IMG/VR virus record: IMGVR_UViG_3300046675_000268
Span: 1-39,059 of that record
DNA length: 39,059 nt
Source of the DNA: a virus
Direction: 5' to 3' (one strand)
Below the pieces are notes generated by a model. It was not told the origin of the DNA and did no database searches. It saw only the letters and a list, made by a program, of their open reading frames with translations. Both the position numbers and the translations under genes were made by a program. Of this stretch, positions 23,763 through 30,869 are shown piece by piece (the first letter of the stretch is position 1; every line of letters starts with the position of its first letter).

Positions 23763-23784
23763 GTTCTAGAACGCGCGTTCGAAC
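23763..23784. promoter_or_regulatory. LexA/SOS-type box in overlapping palindromes
   Basis: GAAC-GCGC-GTTC (23769-23780) fits the Gram-positive/actinobacterial LexA box (GAAC-N4-GTTC). It overlaps two more palindromes, GTTCTAGAAC (23763-23772) and GTTCGAAC (23777-23784). GTTC (23791) and GAAC (23806) half sites follow. Host LexA or a phage repressor of similar specificity may bind here, so DNA damage could trigger early transcription. Confidence 0.6.
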
Positions 23785-23903
23785 TCATTAGTTCTGACGT
23801 GCAACGAACCCAGTCGCTCGGCCCGCTGGTTTATTTGCTACAGCGTGTAATAGTTGCCCCCCGTAAACGCAGGACCCTTATAGATTTAATGAGCATAACC
23901 CCC

Positions 23904-23934
23904 TTGACCTGCGGCGTAAGGCAACGCTTTAGAT
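23904..23934 (+). promoter_or_regulatory. Probable promoter for the HTH gene and early arm
   Basis: TTGACC (23904-23909) and TTAGAT (23929-23934) at 19-bp spacing, or TTTAGA at 18 bp. The same TTAGAT -10 occurs in the 2333 promoter. Transcription would start near 23941, about 110 bases before the HTH gene. Confidence 0.5.
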
Positions 23935-24051
23935 TTAGGCTCGCTTGTCAAGGGAGATAGGATCGCTTAGAGTAATCCCCATGCGGTCGGCAAACCGGCC
24001 CGCGCGGCCCGCAGGGGGCATGACTATTGGTTGGATGGGACATCGGTAGCC

Positions 24052-24534
24052 ATGGGAACCGAACGAGTGATCAAGGCTTCTAATGCCGAGATCGCGGCGC
24101 AGCTTGAGGCCGGTAAGACCACGGCCGAACTCGCCGAGAAATACGGTGTGCAGCCTCAGTCGATCAGACGTGTCGCCCGGCTGGCCGGATGGGGCCCTGG
24201 GCGTGCCGCCAGCACTCGCGTGCTGCCCTGGCAGGGCATCGGCCCGGCCGCTCACTCGCCCGCTGCGAGGGGTCTCCGTGCGGCGCTCCGCGTTGAGGCT
24301 GTAGCCGAAGAGCAGGAGATCAGCCGCGAGGAGGCGGCAGAGCTGGAGCTGAAGGGCCGCAACCTGGTCACCTTCCGGAACTGGAAGGCGGAGCGGGACG
24401 CCACGGACACTGTCGTCATGCTTGACCGGGACCTTGGTCCCGACCCCGGCAACCCGGCGTCGCCGGAGCATGGGCTCCTGTACTACGCCAAAAGGCGGCA
24501 GGACACGCCCAAGGATCAGTATTACCAGCTGTAA
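24052..24534 (+). CDS. HTH DNA-binding protein, immunity repressor candidate
   Basis: 160 residues. A helix-turn-helix near 18-46 (KTTAELAEKYGVQPQSIRRVARLAGW) is followed by a linker and a charged helical region (VEAVAEEQEISREEAAELELKGRNL). It is the first gene of the early arm, follows the regulatory region with the SOS-type box and promoter, and is closed by its own terminator. From memory, cluster A phages keep their repressor close to the Cas4-type nuclease, as here. I therefore rate it the best candidate for the protein that binds the 24 composite sites; no direct evidence. ATG chosen because the upstream frame stops at 24049. Confidence 0.75.
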   Translation: MGTERVIKASNAEIAAQLEAGKTTAELAEKYGVQPQSIRRVARLAGWGPGRAASTRVLPWQGIGPAAHSPAARGLRAALRVEAVAEEQEISREEAAELELKGRNLVTFRNWKAERDATDTVVMLDRDLGPDPGNPASPEHGLLYYAKRRQDTPKDQYYQL

Positions 24535-24556
24535 CCAGTAAGTCAGCGAAAAGTAA

Positions 24557-24587
24557 GGGTGCCCGCGTGGAGCGGGTGCCCTTTTTT
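24557..24587 (+). terminator. Terminator after the HTH gene
   Basis: GGGTGCCCGC-GTGGA-GCGGGTGCCC with two wobble pairs, followed by six Ts. It makes the HTH gene a separate transcription unit. Confidence 0.9.
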
Positions 24588-24755
24588 GTGGGCGCCGGTA
24601 GGTAAATTTTGGGTCAACGAAGTGCCTTGTACAGCTTTGAAGTAAGGCCCTAGGGTGTGGTCCACGGCGGACAGCCGACCCGGCAGGGCTCCAGGTCAGG
24701 CAGGAAGTTAGCGCATCGGTACGGCCGGACCGCGTCCGGAGAACGGAGTCAGTCA

Positions 24756-25085
24756 GTGGCGGGGACGGCGGTGCAAGCGGACGTAGTTGTGTCCGCATTG
24801 GGCGAAATGAAATGCGCCGTATGCGGGGTGGGTTCGGGCGCAGCCCTAGGCCGCTTTCTCGGTGAGTACCAGCTTCACGTTGACCTCGGCGCGGAAGCGT
24901 GGGAGTGGAGCTTTGAACGGTCAACCCTCATCTTCATAGCCGGTAGCCGCACCCTCGCGGAAAGTAGTTATCGTAACTCGATTGACGCAGGCGTACGAGT
25001 GCCCTACTGTTCTACTTGTGCCGCTGAGACAGCGGCCGACAGAGGGCTTCTACCGGGCACGACGATTGTCGTCTACGCCGAGTAA
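24756..25085 (+). CDS. Small protein with two CxxC pairs
   Basis: 109 residues from GTG at 24756, with ACGGAG 7 bases upstream. It has CAVC near residue 19 and CSTC near residue 87, a zinc-knuckle arrangement around a beta-rich middle (YQLHVDLGAEAWEWSFERSTLIFIAGS). A promoter may lie at 24628-24656 (TTGTAC, 18 bp, TAGGGT). The gene is isolated between two terminators. Likely a zinc-stabilised protein; function unknown. Confidence 0.65.
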   Translation: MAGTAVQADVVVSALGEMKCAVCGVGSGAALGRFLGEYQLHVDLGAEAWEWSFERSTLIFIAGSRTLAESSYRNSIDAGVRVPYCSTCAAETAADRGLLPGTTIVVYAE

Positions 25086-25094
25086 AAGAATTCA

Positions 25095-25126
25095 GGGCCT
25101 CCCGCACTAGCGGGTGGGCCCTTTCT
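25095..25126 (+). terminator. Terminator after the zinc-knuckle gene
   Basis: GGGCCTCCCGC (25095-25105) pairs with GCGGG-T-GGGCCC (25110-25121), ACTA loop, then TTTCTT. Confidence 0.85.
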
Positions 25127-25139
25127 TGCGCCCTCTGTG

Positions 25140-25155
25140 TAACTCACTTGACGCA
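25140..25155 (+). promoter_or_regulatory. 16-bp upstream element, copy 1
   Basis: TAACTCACTTGACGCA occurs here and again at 34740-34755, each just after a terminator and before an operon. It contains TTGACGC, the half site of the inverted repeats at 2333 and 20801. It may be a -35/activator or operator half site. Confidence 0.6.
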
Positions 25156-25167
25156 GGGAGGTCACGT

Positions 25168-25476
25168 TTGAGTAAGACGGTTGAGGTTGGGGCCCGGCAC
25201 GAGTTCAGGTCCGGCGAGTACCCCGAGGACACTTTCGGCTTCCAGGCGATCACCACGTCAAGCGGTGACGTGGTCCTGGCGCTGTCCCTCACGGAGGGAT
25301 CAAGCGTCTTCGCCGAAACGTCGATCACGCTTCCGCAGCTCGACGAGTTCGCCCGGAGCCTCGCGGCAGCGATCCGCCAGGCAAGAGAGCTGGACGAAGC
25401 CAAGCGGTACGGCTGGCTCAACGACTACATGCGGTCCGGCATCTTCGAGTTCAAGTCCTCCGAGGACGGGTCCTGA
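25168..25476 (+). CDS. Hypothetical protein, first gene of the recombination operon
   Basis: 102 residues from TTG at 25168, with AGGGAGG 6 bases upstream. A beta-rich first half (FGFQAITTSSGDVVLALSLTEGSSVFAETSITLP) is followed by a long helix (LDEFARSLAAAIRQARELDEAKRYGWL). Its TGA overlaps the start of the nuclease gene (CTGA). The context suggests a role with the exonuclease or in DNA replication. Family not recognised. Confidence 0.7.
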   Translation: MSKTVEVGARHEFRSGEYPEDTFGFQAITTSSGDVVLALSLTEGSSVFAETSITLPQLDEFARSLAAAIRQARELDEAKRYGWLNDYMRSGIFEFKSSEDGS

Positions 25477-26324
25477 CGGCCACACACCGGTCCGTCTCAC
25501 AGCTCACCACCTGGGCCCGCTGCGGAGAGTCCTACAGGCTCGAACGAGTCGCTAGGGCCCCGCAGACGCCCGCCGCGTGGACACTCCAGGGCACGGCCGT
25601 ACACGCGGCCGTAGAAGCCTTCGAGCGCTCCGGGCGGGTGATCGGTCATGACGGCGCGCTGGAGGTCTACTACGCGGCTTGGGACGCCGGTCTAGCAGAG
25701 ATGCAGGCCCGGGAGCCCGACATGTCGAAGTGGCTCACCGGCTCGAAGACGACAGGCTTTACAGATGCTGGCCGGCGCCGCTCGCGCGGAGCCGATCAGG
25801 TCATCGGCTACTGCCTTGCTGTCCGGTCAAGTCCGTTCGTGATCTGGGAGTCCCCAGACGGCCCCGCCGTCGAGTTGGAGTTCCGCATCACGCTCGGTGG
25901 CGTCGAAGTCGTCGGCTTCATCGACCAGGTTCTAGAAGCCCCTGACGGGGGCTTGCATGTGCGAGACCTCAAGACCGGAACCAAGCTTCCCGACAGCCCG
26001 CTTCAGCTCGGCGTCTACGCCGAAGCCATAGAGCAGCAGTACGGGATTCGCCCCCGCTGGGGCGACTACTTCATGTGCAAGAACAACGCACCGACCAAGC
26101 CAGCCGACTTGAGCGGCTACACGGCGGACCGTCTGGGCCGCTGGTTCGCGCGGCTGGACCGCGCAGTCAAAGCAGGCGTCTTCATCCCGTCCCCCGGGGA
26201 CGCCTGCCGAACGTGTGCCGTGGCGCGCTGGTGCGACGCGGTGGGGGAAGACCGAGACACCTACGGAGGCTCAGACCTTGACCCTGAAGTACAACACGTC
26301 TCTGAAGTACGGCCCCGGGCATGA
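25473..26324 (+). CDS. Cas4/RecB-type PD-(D/E)XK exonuclease with Fe-S cysteines
   Basis: 283 residues if read from CTG at 25473. The nuclease core has Asp151 in GFIDQV and Asp165/Lys167 in RDLKTG. Cys17 (WARCGES) with Cys245, Cys248 and Cys254 (CRTC-x5-C) makes the four-cysteine set of Cas4/AddB Fe-S nucleases. The N-terminal part (QLTTWARCGESYRLERV, GTAVHAAVEAFE) lies upstream of the first conventional start (GTG 25638), so that start would remove Cys17. In frame upstream only CTG remains, overlapping the previous stop as CTGA, with GAGGA upstream. Probably a 5'-end-processing enzyme for replication or recombination. Site S16 embedded. Confidence 0.85.
   Translation: MTATHRSVSQLTTWARCGESYRLERVARAPQTPAAWTLQGTAVHAAVEAFERSGRVIGHDGALEVYYAAWDAGLAEMQAREPDMSKWLTGSKTTGFTDAGRRRSRGADQVIGYCLAVRSSPFVIWESPDGPAVELEFRITLGGVEVVGFIDQVLEAPDGGLHVRDLKTGTKLPDSPLQLGVYAEAIEQQYGIRPRWGDYFMCKNNAPTKPADLSGYTADRLGRWFARLDRAVKAGVFIPSPGDACRTCAVARWCDAVGEDRDTYGGSDLDPEVQHVSEVRPRA
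25756..25776 (+). repeat. Composite site S16 (one core mismatch)
   Basis: GCTTTACAGA-TGCTG-GCCGGC in the exonuclease gene, encoding GFTDAGR. Confidence 0.7.
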
Positions 26325-26676
26325 CGCTCCCTGGCTGACCGTCGAGTCCGACAACGAGGAGGAGCTACACGCCGCGTTGGCGTCGCTCGCGGCTCCGGAC
26401 TCTGACTTCTTCGCTGTGCTCGGCCGTGCCATCGGCGCGTTCAAGACCGGTGGCGTCCTGGGTGAGGTTCTGGGGGCTCAGGTGCTTCCCCCGGCTCAGG
26501 CTTCGGCTGTGCCGGCCGGAGGCTTTACAGCTCCCCCCGCGGTTCCGCAGGGTGGCGGTGAGGCGAAGTACTGCGCTCACGGGCTGCGCAACTTCAAGAG
26601 CGGCACCAACAAGAACGGCAAGGCGTACAGCGGCTATTTCTGCTCGGCGAACCAGTGCCCGCCCGAGTGGGGCTGA
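26278..26676 (+). CDS. Protein with C-terminal Cys/His motif
   Basis: 132 residues from TTG at 26278 with GGAGG 8 bases upstream, overlapping the nuclease end. The N-terminal 85 residues form a small domain (LKYNTSLKYGPGHDAPWLTVES, then EELHAALASLA). A Pro/Ala linker leads to a C-terminal zinc-finger-like segment, CAHGLRNFKSG then YFCSANQC, seen in actinophage proteins next to recombination nucleases. It may be a single-strand-binding or nuclease-partner protein. Site S17 lies in the linker. Confidence 0.7.
   Translation: MTLKYNTSLKYGPGHDAPWLTVESDNEEELHAALASLAAPDSDFFAVLGRAIGAFKTGGVLGEVLGAQVLPPAQASAVPAGGFTAPPAVPQGGGEAKYCAHGLRNFKSGTNKNGKAYSGYFCSANQCPPEWG
26511..26542 (-). repeat. Composite site S17 (full, 5-bp spacers)
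   Basis: GCCGGC-CGGAG-GCTTTACAGC-TCCCC-CCGCGG, encoding PAGGFTAPPAV. The surrounding peptide resembles that of S6 and S9, as expected if the DNA site rather than the protein is conserved. Confidence 0.88.
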
Positions 26677-26684
26677 TTCGCTGA

Positions 26685-27482
26685 ATGCTGAGTCTTGCCC
26701 GCGCACGCTTCACGCGGGGCTCAGCCGGTGAACCACTTCCCGCAGTCTTCAAGGCCCTCTCCGGCCAAGGTGTCCACTTCCGCCAGGGGCAGCTAGCGCT
26801 CATCGCGGCTGCCCCCGGTGTGGGCAAATCCCTGCTCTCCCTCACGCTCGCTATCCGGGCCGGTCTGCCATGCCTGTACTTCTCGGCGGACACGGACCAG
26901 GCCACCATGACTATTCGCGCTGCCGCGATGGTCTCGGGCTGGACGACGTGGGACATAGAGCAGGCCCTAGACGCGGGAATGACGGAAACGCTTGATGTGC
27001 AGCTACACAAGTGGTCGCACATTCAGTTTGACTTCAAGGCGTCGCCCACGGCGACGGACGTCGAAGAGGAACTGAAAGCGTTCCGTCAGGTTTACGGCGA
27101 CTGGCCCTCACTCATCGTTGTTGACAACATCTCGAATCTCGACAACGAGCTGAACACGGATGGTTTCCAATCCCTTGAAGGGACCTGTGACTTTCTGCAT
27201 GAGCTGGCCCGGGAAACCGGCGCTTGTGTGGTCGGTCTTCACCATGTGACAGGCGACTTTGACGACGGCACTAAGCCCCCGTCTCTGTCGTCTCTCCGGG
27301 GCAAGGTGTCGAAGGTCCCGGAGTTGGTCTTGGCGCTTCACCGCATCGGCGGAGATTCCTTCGAGGGCTCTCGGTCTATCGGTGTGAGCCCGGTGAAAAA
27401 CCGGACCGGAAAGTCTGACCCCTCCGGCGGATGGTTCCTTCCGCTGGCTGTCGATCTCGAACGAATGGCGGTGACCGGATGA
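26685..27482 (+). CDS. RecA/DnaB-like ATPase
   Basis: 265 residues with Walker A AAPGVGKS (42-49) and Walker B SLIVVDNI near 140, followed by the LHHVTG and KVPELVLALHRIGG motifs of RepA/DnaB-type hexameric helicases and RecA-like recombinases. It lacks a DnaB N-terminal domain, so it is a core-only ATPase, typical of actinophage helicase/recombinase proteins. It probably works with the primase and resolvase genes downstream. Its TGA overlaps the next ATG. Confidence 0.88.
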   Translation: MLSLARARFTRGSAGEPLPAVFKALSGQGVHFRQGQLALIAAAPGVGKSLLSLTLAIRAGLPCLYFSADTDQATMTIRAAAMVSGWTTWDIEQALDAGMTETLDVQLHKWSHIQFDFKASPTATDVEEELKAFRQVYGDWPSLIVVDNISNLDNELNTDGFQSLEGTCDFLHELARETGACVVGLHHVTGDFDDGTKPPSLSSLRGKVSKVPELVLALHRIGGDSFEGSRSIGVSPVKNRTGKSDPSGGWFLPLAVDLERMAVTG

Positions 27483-27868
27483 CTAATGGTCGCGCCAGCA
27501 AATCCAAGGGCTACCGGGGCGAAACAGAATTCGTCCAGGCTGCCGCCGAACACGGATATGAGGCCGGGCGCAACGGCAACGTCTACGGCAACAAAGACCG
27601 GGGCGATATCCACGGAATCCCCGGATGGGTCATTCAGGTCAAGAGCGTAGCCACCCCCAAGATTCCCGAGTTCATCAAGGACGCCGGGGAGCAGGCCAAG
27701 AACGCCGGGGTCCGGCTCTACTGCGTCGCGCTCAAGCTCAGAGGCAAGCACATGCGGGATGGGGTCATTCTCATGCCCGTTGGCCAGTGGTTCGAGATCG
27801 TGAAGGAACTGGAGGAGTTGCGCAATGACAAAGAAGCGCTCACAAGGCTTCTCCGCTCCGAAGCTTGA
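27479..27868 (+). CDS. Holliday-junction resolvase-like nuclease (Hjc type)
   Basis: 129 residues starting in an ATGA overlap. KGYRGETEFVQAAAEHG, then GNKDRGDIHGIPGWVIQVKSV gives the PD-(D/E)XK pattern (Glu in RGETEF, Asp in GDIHG, Gln-Val-Lys) and the Arg/Lys-rich start of archaeal-type Hjc resolvases. It would clear branched DNA before packaging. The primase start lies 44 bases before its end. Confidence 0.82.
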   Translation: MTNGRASKSKGYRGETEFVQAAAEHGYEAGRNGNVYGNKDRGDIHGIPGWVIQVKSVATPKIPEFIKDAGEQAKNAGVRLYCVALKLRGKHMRDGVILMPVGQWFEIVKELEELRNDKEALTRLLRSEA

Positions 27869-28241
27869 CATCGCTCAGGTACTCGAACATTACGGCGCAT
27901 CGCACGTCCCAGAGGGCCGGGAACGGCCCATGCGATGCCCCTTTCACGGGGAGGACCGATCGCCTTCCGGCTCGGTCAACACGGATACCGGGCTGTTCTT
28001 TTGCTTCACCTGTGGAATCGGTGGGGACGGTTGGGCACTCATTCAGGCAAGGGAGGGATTGAGCTTTCGTGAAGCTCGCGAGTTCGCGGCTGGCGTATTT
28101 GGCGCAGGCGACGGAGACATACAGCAAGGCCCTTCGCGGGTCACCCGCCGACGAGTATTTGACGACGATGCGGGGACTGAGCGCGGACAGCAAGACATAT
28201 TTTCGGCTGGGCTACGTCGCCGACCCTTTGCCGGGTCATGA
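27825..28241 (+). CDS. DNA primase, N-terminal zinc-binding part
   Basis: 138 residues. The CHC2-type zinc finger is complete (MRCPFHGEDRSPSGSV, then LFFCFTCGIGG), followed by ALIQAREGLSFREAREFA. After about residue 88 the sequence loses any primase character while the next frame takes over, so the last 50 residues are probably either an untranslated tail of a frameshifted gene or a junk C-terminus. It overlaps the Toprim half by 173 bases. Confidence 0.85.
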   Translation: MTKKRSQGFSAPKLDIAQVLEHYGASHVPEGRERPMRCPFHGEDRSPSGSVNTDTGLFFCFTCGIGGDGWALIQAREGLSFREAREFAAGVFGAGDGDIQQGPSRVTRRRVFDDDAGTERGQQDIFSAGLRRRPFAGS

Positions 28242-28716
28242 GAAGTACCGGGGTCACCTGGCAGTTCCCTATGTGACTAGGGCCGGGATCGTGGCTACGA
28301 GGTTCCGTCGCATCGGCGACGGCACAGGCCCCAAGTACCTATCCGAACCCGGGGAAGAATCCCGCCTCTACCACCCTGAGGGCTTCTTTCGGCACGAACG
28401 CTATATCTGCCTCTGCGAAGGCGAGATAGACACGATGACCGCCTTTCAGGTCGGGCTACCGGCCGTGGGCGTACCGGGTGCGAATTCGTGGGCCCGGTTC
28501 TTCTACCGGGCCTTTGACGGCTACGACGCCGTGTTCATCCTCGCCGACCAGGACGACAAGGGAGCCGGGCAGGGCTTCGCCGAGAAGGTAGCTGGCCAGA
28601 TCAAGGCCGCTCGCATCATCCCCATGACCCATCAGGGCCAGGGCCACGACGTCAATTCGCTCGTCATGGAGCACGGCGCGGAAGCGCTGATATCGAAGAT
28701 AGGAGTCGAGCTTTGA
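28069..28716 (+). CDS. DNA primase, Toprim part in another frame
   Basis: 215 residues from GTG 28069. AYLAQATETYSKALRGSPADEYLTTMRGL is the usual segment after the zinc finger; then LAVPYVTRAGIVATRFRRI, the Toprim motif LCEGEIDTMTAFQVG and DQDDKGAGQG. Catalytic residues are present. The frame relation to the first half is +1. GGGAGGGA lies about 11 bases upstream of the GTG, so separate initiation is possible. From memory, primases split over two frames occur in cluster A phages; a +1 frameshift or a sequencing error are the alternatives. Confidence 0.85.
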   Translation: MKLASSRLAYLAQATETYSKALRGSPADEYLTTMRGLSADSKTYFRLGYVADPLPGHEKYRGHLAVPYVTRAGIVATRFRRIGDGTGPKYLSEPGEESRLYHPEGFFRHERYICLCEGEIDTMTAFQVGLPAVGVPGANSWARFFYRAFDGYDAVFILADQDDKGAGQGFAEKVAGQIKAARIIPMTHQGQGHDVNSLVMEHGAEALISKIGVEL

Positions 28717-29018
28717 GTATCAAATACCCGCCTGGCCTGATGAACTTCGGGATCTCGTCGTCTGATCTGGGCTTGGCCGTGAACATATTCCTGTTCGGCG
28801 CGGTCGAGCGCATCAGCGGGACTGGCGCAGAGCAGTACGAGAAGCGCGACAAGAACGGCAACCCCTTCCAGGCGTTCGAGGAGATGACCCCGCTCGAACT
28901 CATCAAGATGGCCCGGGAAGAGGTTCAAGACCTGGGCGTCTACGCGGCGATGACGGATCTCCGGTTGGCCCGGATGCAAGCGGCCCTCGCCCGGTCGGTC
29001 GTGGGTGATGCCCGATGA
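28713..29018 (+). CDS. Hypothetical protein (101 aa)
   Basis: TTG start in a TTGA overlap with the primase. The product (YPPGLMNFGISSSDLGLAVNIFLFGAVERISGTGAEQYEKRDKNGNPFQAFEEMT) has a helical N-terminal half and a charged centre; I see no known domain. It belongs to the replication operon by tight coupling on both sides. Confidence 0.7.
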   Translation: MSIKYPPGLMNFGISSSDLGLAVNIFLFGAVERISGTGAEQYEKRDKNGNPFQAFEEMTPLELIKMAREEVQDLGVYAAMTDLRLARMQAALARSVVGDAR

Positions 29019-29374
29019 GTGACATCCGGGTTGAGCTGGACTTGGAACCGGCAGCCCTCGCCGGTATCTACCGGTGGATGAGCTGGCCCCTGGCCCTGTG
29101 CGAGGAATCCACGCCTACGGCGGATGACCTCACGGAGCTGGTGACACACGTGGTGACGGAGGTTGCCGCTGTTGACCCCGGCTCGTACGTCTCGCTCGGC
29201 CGAGTGCTGGCCATCCGAGACACGGAGATGCCCGACGCGATCGAGGTCGCGCTAGTCATCGGCGTTGCCTGGATCGGCGACGACAACGACCCCGACGCCG
29301 CGCCGGCCAACCGCTTTACAGCAGGCGCCGCGGACTGGACCCACGACATTCTGAACGAGGGGGAGAGCAAGTGA
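29015..29374 (+). CDS. Hypothetical acidic protein (119 aa)
   Basis: ATG in an ATGA overlap. Acidic product (IRVELDLEPAALAGIYRWMSWP, then DDLTELVTHVVTEVAAVDPGSYVSLGRV) with no recognised motif. Site S18 is embedded near the 3' end and encodes PANRFTAGAAD. Its stop overlaps the start of the phosphoesterase (GTGA). Confidence 0.7.
   Translation: MSDIRVELDLEPAALAGIYRWMSWPLALCEESTPTADDLTELVTHVVTEVAAVDPGSYVSLGRVLAIRDTEMPDAIEVALVIGVAWIGDDNDPDAAPANRFTAGAADWTHDILNEGESK
29302..29333 (-). repeat. Composite site S18 (full, 5-bp spacers)
   Basis: GCCGGC-CAACC-GCTTTACAGC-AGGCG-CCGCGG near the 3' end of the gene at 29015-29374. Confidence 0.88.
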
Positions 29375-30135
29375 GCGACTGGAAGACGATTCTTTGCCTG
29401 CCGGACTACCAGGTTCCCTATCATGACGCGCGGCTGGTCCGGACGCTGACGCGGCTGGTGGGCGACCTTCAGCCGGACAAGGTCGTTCACGTCGGGGATT
29501 TCCTCGACAGCCCGGAGCCGTCGCGCTGGAACAAGGGCGCGGCGGGTGAGTACGCCGGGACCCTTCAGAAGTCGCTCGATCAGGCGTCGGACGTCCTCAT
29601 AGACCTGCGGGTGGTGTATGACGGCCCGATCGTGCTGAAGCTGGGCAACCACGACCGGCGCATTCAGGACTACGTCCGCCGGTACGCCCCGGCGCTAGCG
29701 CCCCTGAGAGCCCTGGACTTCGGGCGGCTCATCGGTGCTGACCGCCTGAACGTGGAGATCTGCCACGGCGTCTATGAGGTCGCCCCCGGCTGGCTCGTCG
29801 CCCACGGCGATGAGGGTTCGTTGTCGCGGTACGCGGGCGGCACGGCCGCCGGTCTGGCTCAGAAGTTCGGCAAGAGCGTGGTCTGTGGGCACACGCACCG
29901 CGCGGGCCTGATCCCCCACTCGACCGGCTACAACGGCCGGACCCGGGCTCTGTTCGGGATGGAGGTCGGACACGCCATGGACCTGAAGCGCGCGGGCTAC
30001 CTGAAGGCCGGGGCCGCCAACTGGCAACAGGCTTTCGGGATCTTGAGGACGAACGGCAAGACCACCATCCCGACCCTTATCCCTGTGGTTGATCGGCGGT
30101 TCACCTTTGACGGCGCCGTCTACGACGTGAAGTGA
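29371..30135 (+). CDS. Metallophosphoesterase, excision-factor candidate
   Basis: 254 residues of the calcineurin-like phosphoesterase fold: LCLPDYQVPYHD, VHVGDFLDS, KLGNHDRR, VAHGDEG and VCGHTHRAG give all metal-binding motifs. Bxb1 gp47, about the same length and of the same family, is a phosphoesterase that also acts as the recombination directionality factor of its serine integrase. The position in the early arm together with a serine integrase makes a similar dual role possible here, but the integrase is of a different subtype, so this is only inference. GTG start in a GTGA overlap. Confidence 0.85.
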   Translation: MSDWKTILCLPDYQVPYHDARLVRTLTRLVGDLQPDKVVHVGDFLDSPEPSRWNKGAAGEYAGTLQKSLDQASDVLIDLRVVYDGPIVLKLGNHDRRIQDYVRRYAPALAPLRALDFGRLIGADRLNVEICHGVYEVAPGWLVAHGDEGSLSRYAGGTAAGLAQKFGKSVVCGHTHRAGLIPHSTGYNGRTRALFGMEVGHAMDLKRAGYLKAGAANWQQAFGILRTNGKTTIPTLIPVVDRRFTFDGAVYDVK

Positions 30136-30144
30136 GGTGAGCTG

Positions 30145-30726
30145 TTGCTGACGCATGACGACTATGAGCGGGTGTCCGAGATCGTGAAGCGGGCCGCACG
30201 CGGCCTCGCGAAGTCTTGGCCGGGCATCGACGGGGAGGACATCGAGCAAGAGATCTGGGTGGGCCTGGTCAAGGACTGGCCCAAGCTCCCGGATGACGAC
30301 GGCCTGATTCGGCATCGCGCCTGGAAGCACGGCCTGAAGTACTGCCACGACGAGCGGTATTTCTATACGCTGCGTTCGGCGGAGTGGGTCTACACCCCGA
30401 GCGAGGTGCGGGCCCTGTTCCGGGACTGCTTCTTTGACCCGGTGTGGTGGGAGGACATGCCCACGAAGGAGGCGGACAACTCCCTCAAGGCCGGGGGCGT
30501 GGTGGTGCTTCTCTGGGACCTGCGGAACGTCTGGGACTCGCTGAGCGACGACCAGCGGGAGGACATTGCCCGCGTGTACCGGGACCAGGTCGAAGTGACC
30601 TCGGCGGAGCGGAAGGCGTGCCAGAGGGCTGTTGATGTCGCTACGGAGAAGCTGAACCGGCGCATGGAGTTTCAGACGTTGGTCCGCCGTGGTGTGGACG
30701 CGGACCGGGAGGCGCTTCGAGTGTGA
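30145..30726 (+). CDS. Sigma-factor-like protein
   Basis: 193 residues from TTG at 30145 with GAGGTGA upstream. The first 75 residues (VSEIVKRAARGLAKSWPGIDGEDIEQEIWVGLVKDWP) resemble sigma-70 region 2, where the D-x-E-Q-E-x-W helix binds the core polymerase. A second helical part (LSDDQREDIARVYRDQVEVTSAERKACQRAVDVATEKLNRRM) resembles region 4. It may direct middle or late transcription. Site S19 begins at the base after its stop, then a terminator. Confidence 0.75.
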   Translation: MLTHDDYERVSEIVKRAARGLAKSWPGIDGEDIEQEIWVGLVKDWPKLPDDDGLIRHRAWKHGLKYCHDERYFYTLRSAEWVYTPSEVRALFRDCFFDPVWWEDMPTKEADNSLKAGGVVVLLWDLRNVWDSLSDDQREDIARVYRDQVEVTSAERKACQRAVDVATEKLNRRMEFQTLVRRGVDADREALRV

Positions 30727-30756
30727 GCCGGCCGCGAGCTGTAAAGCGAACCGCGG
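30727..30756 (-). repeat. Composite site S19 (full, 3-bp spacer)
   Basis: GCCGGC-CGCGA-GCTGTAAAGC-GAA-CCGCGG, beginning at the base after the sigma-like gene stop. Its last base is the first of the terminator stem. Confidence 0.92.
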
Positions 30757-30789
30757 AGCCCCCTAGCCTTCGGGCCGGGGGGCTCTTTT
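30756..30789 (+). terminator. Terminator of the early operon
   Basis: GAGCCCCCTAGCC-TTCG-GGCCGGGGGGCTC (30756-30785), one mismatch and one wobble, then TTTT. It overlaps site S19 by one base. Confidence 0.85.
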
Positions 30790-30869
30790 GCGCTCTTGAC
30801 GAGACGCCGTTCCCCCGTGAGGCTCCATAGGGCGCAACATTCGACAACCTTCGAGGCAGGGGACAGGCA

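Larger units (their letters stand above)
23642..24051. promoter_or_regulatory. Gene-free regulatory region between integrase block and early genes
   Basis: About 400 bp with no convincing gene and lower GC. It holds site S15, a possible -35 TTGACG (23746-23751), an SOS-type box (23769-23780), a promoter at 23904-23934 and a GTCAAGGGAG block near 23947 shared with the 2333 promoter region. A 22-codon frame (23981-24049), MRSANRPARPAGG and on, stops 2 bases before the HTH gene but has no clear ribosome site. This would be the natural place for the immunity switch. Confidence 0.6.
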
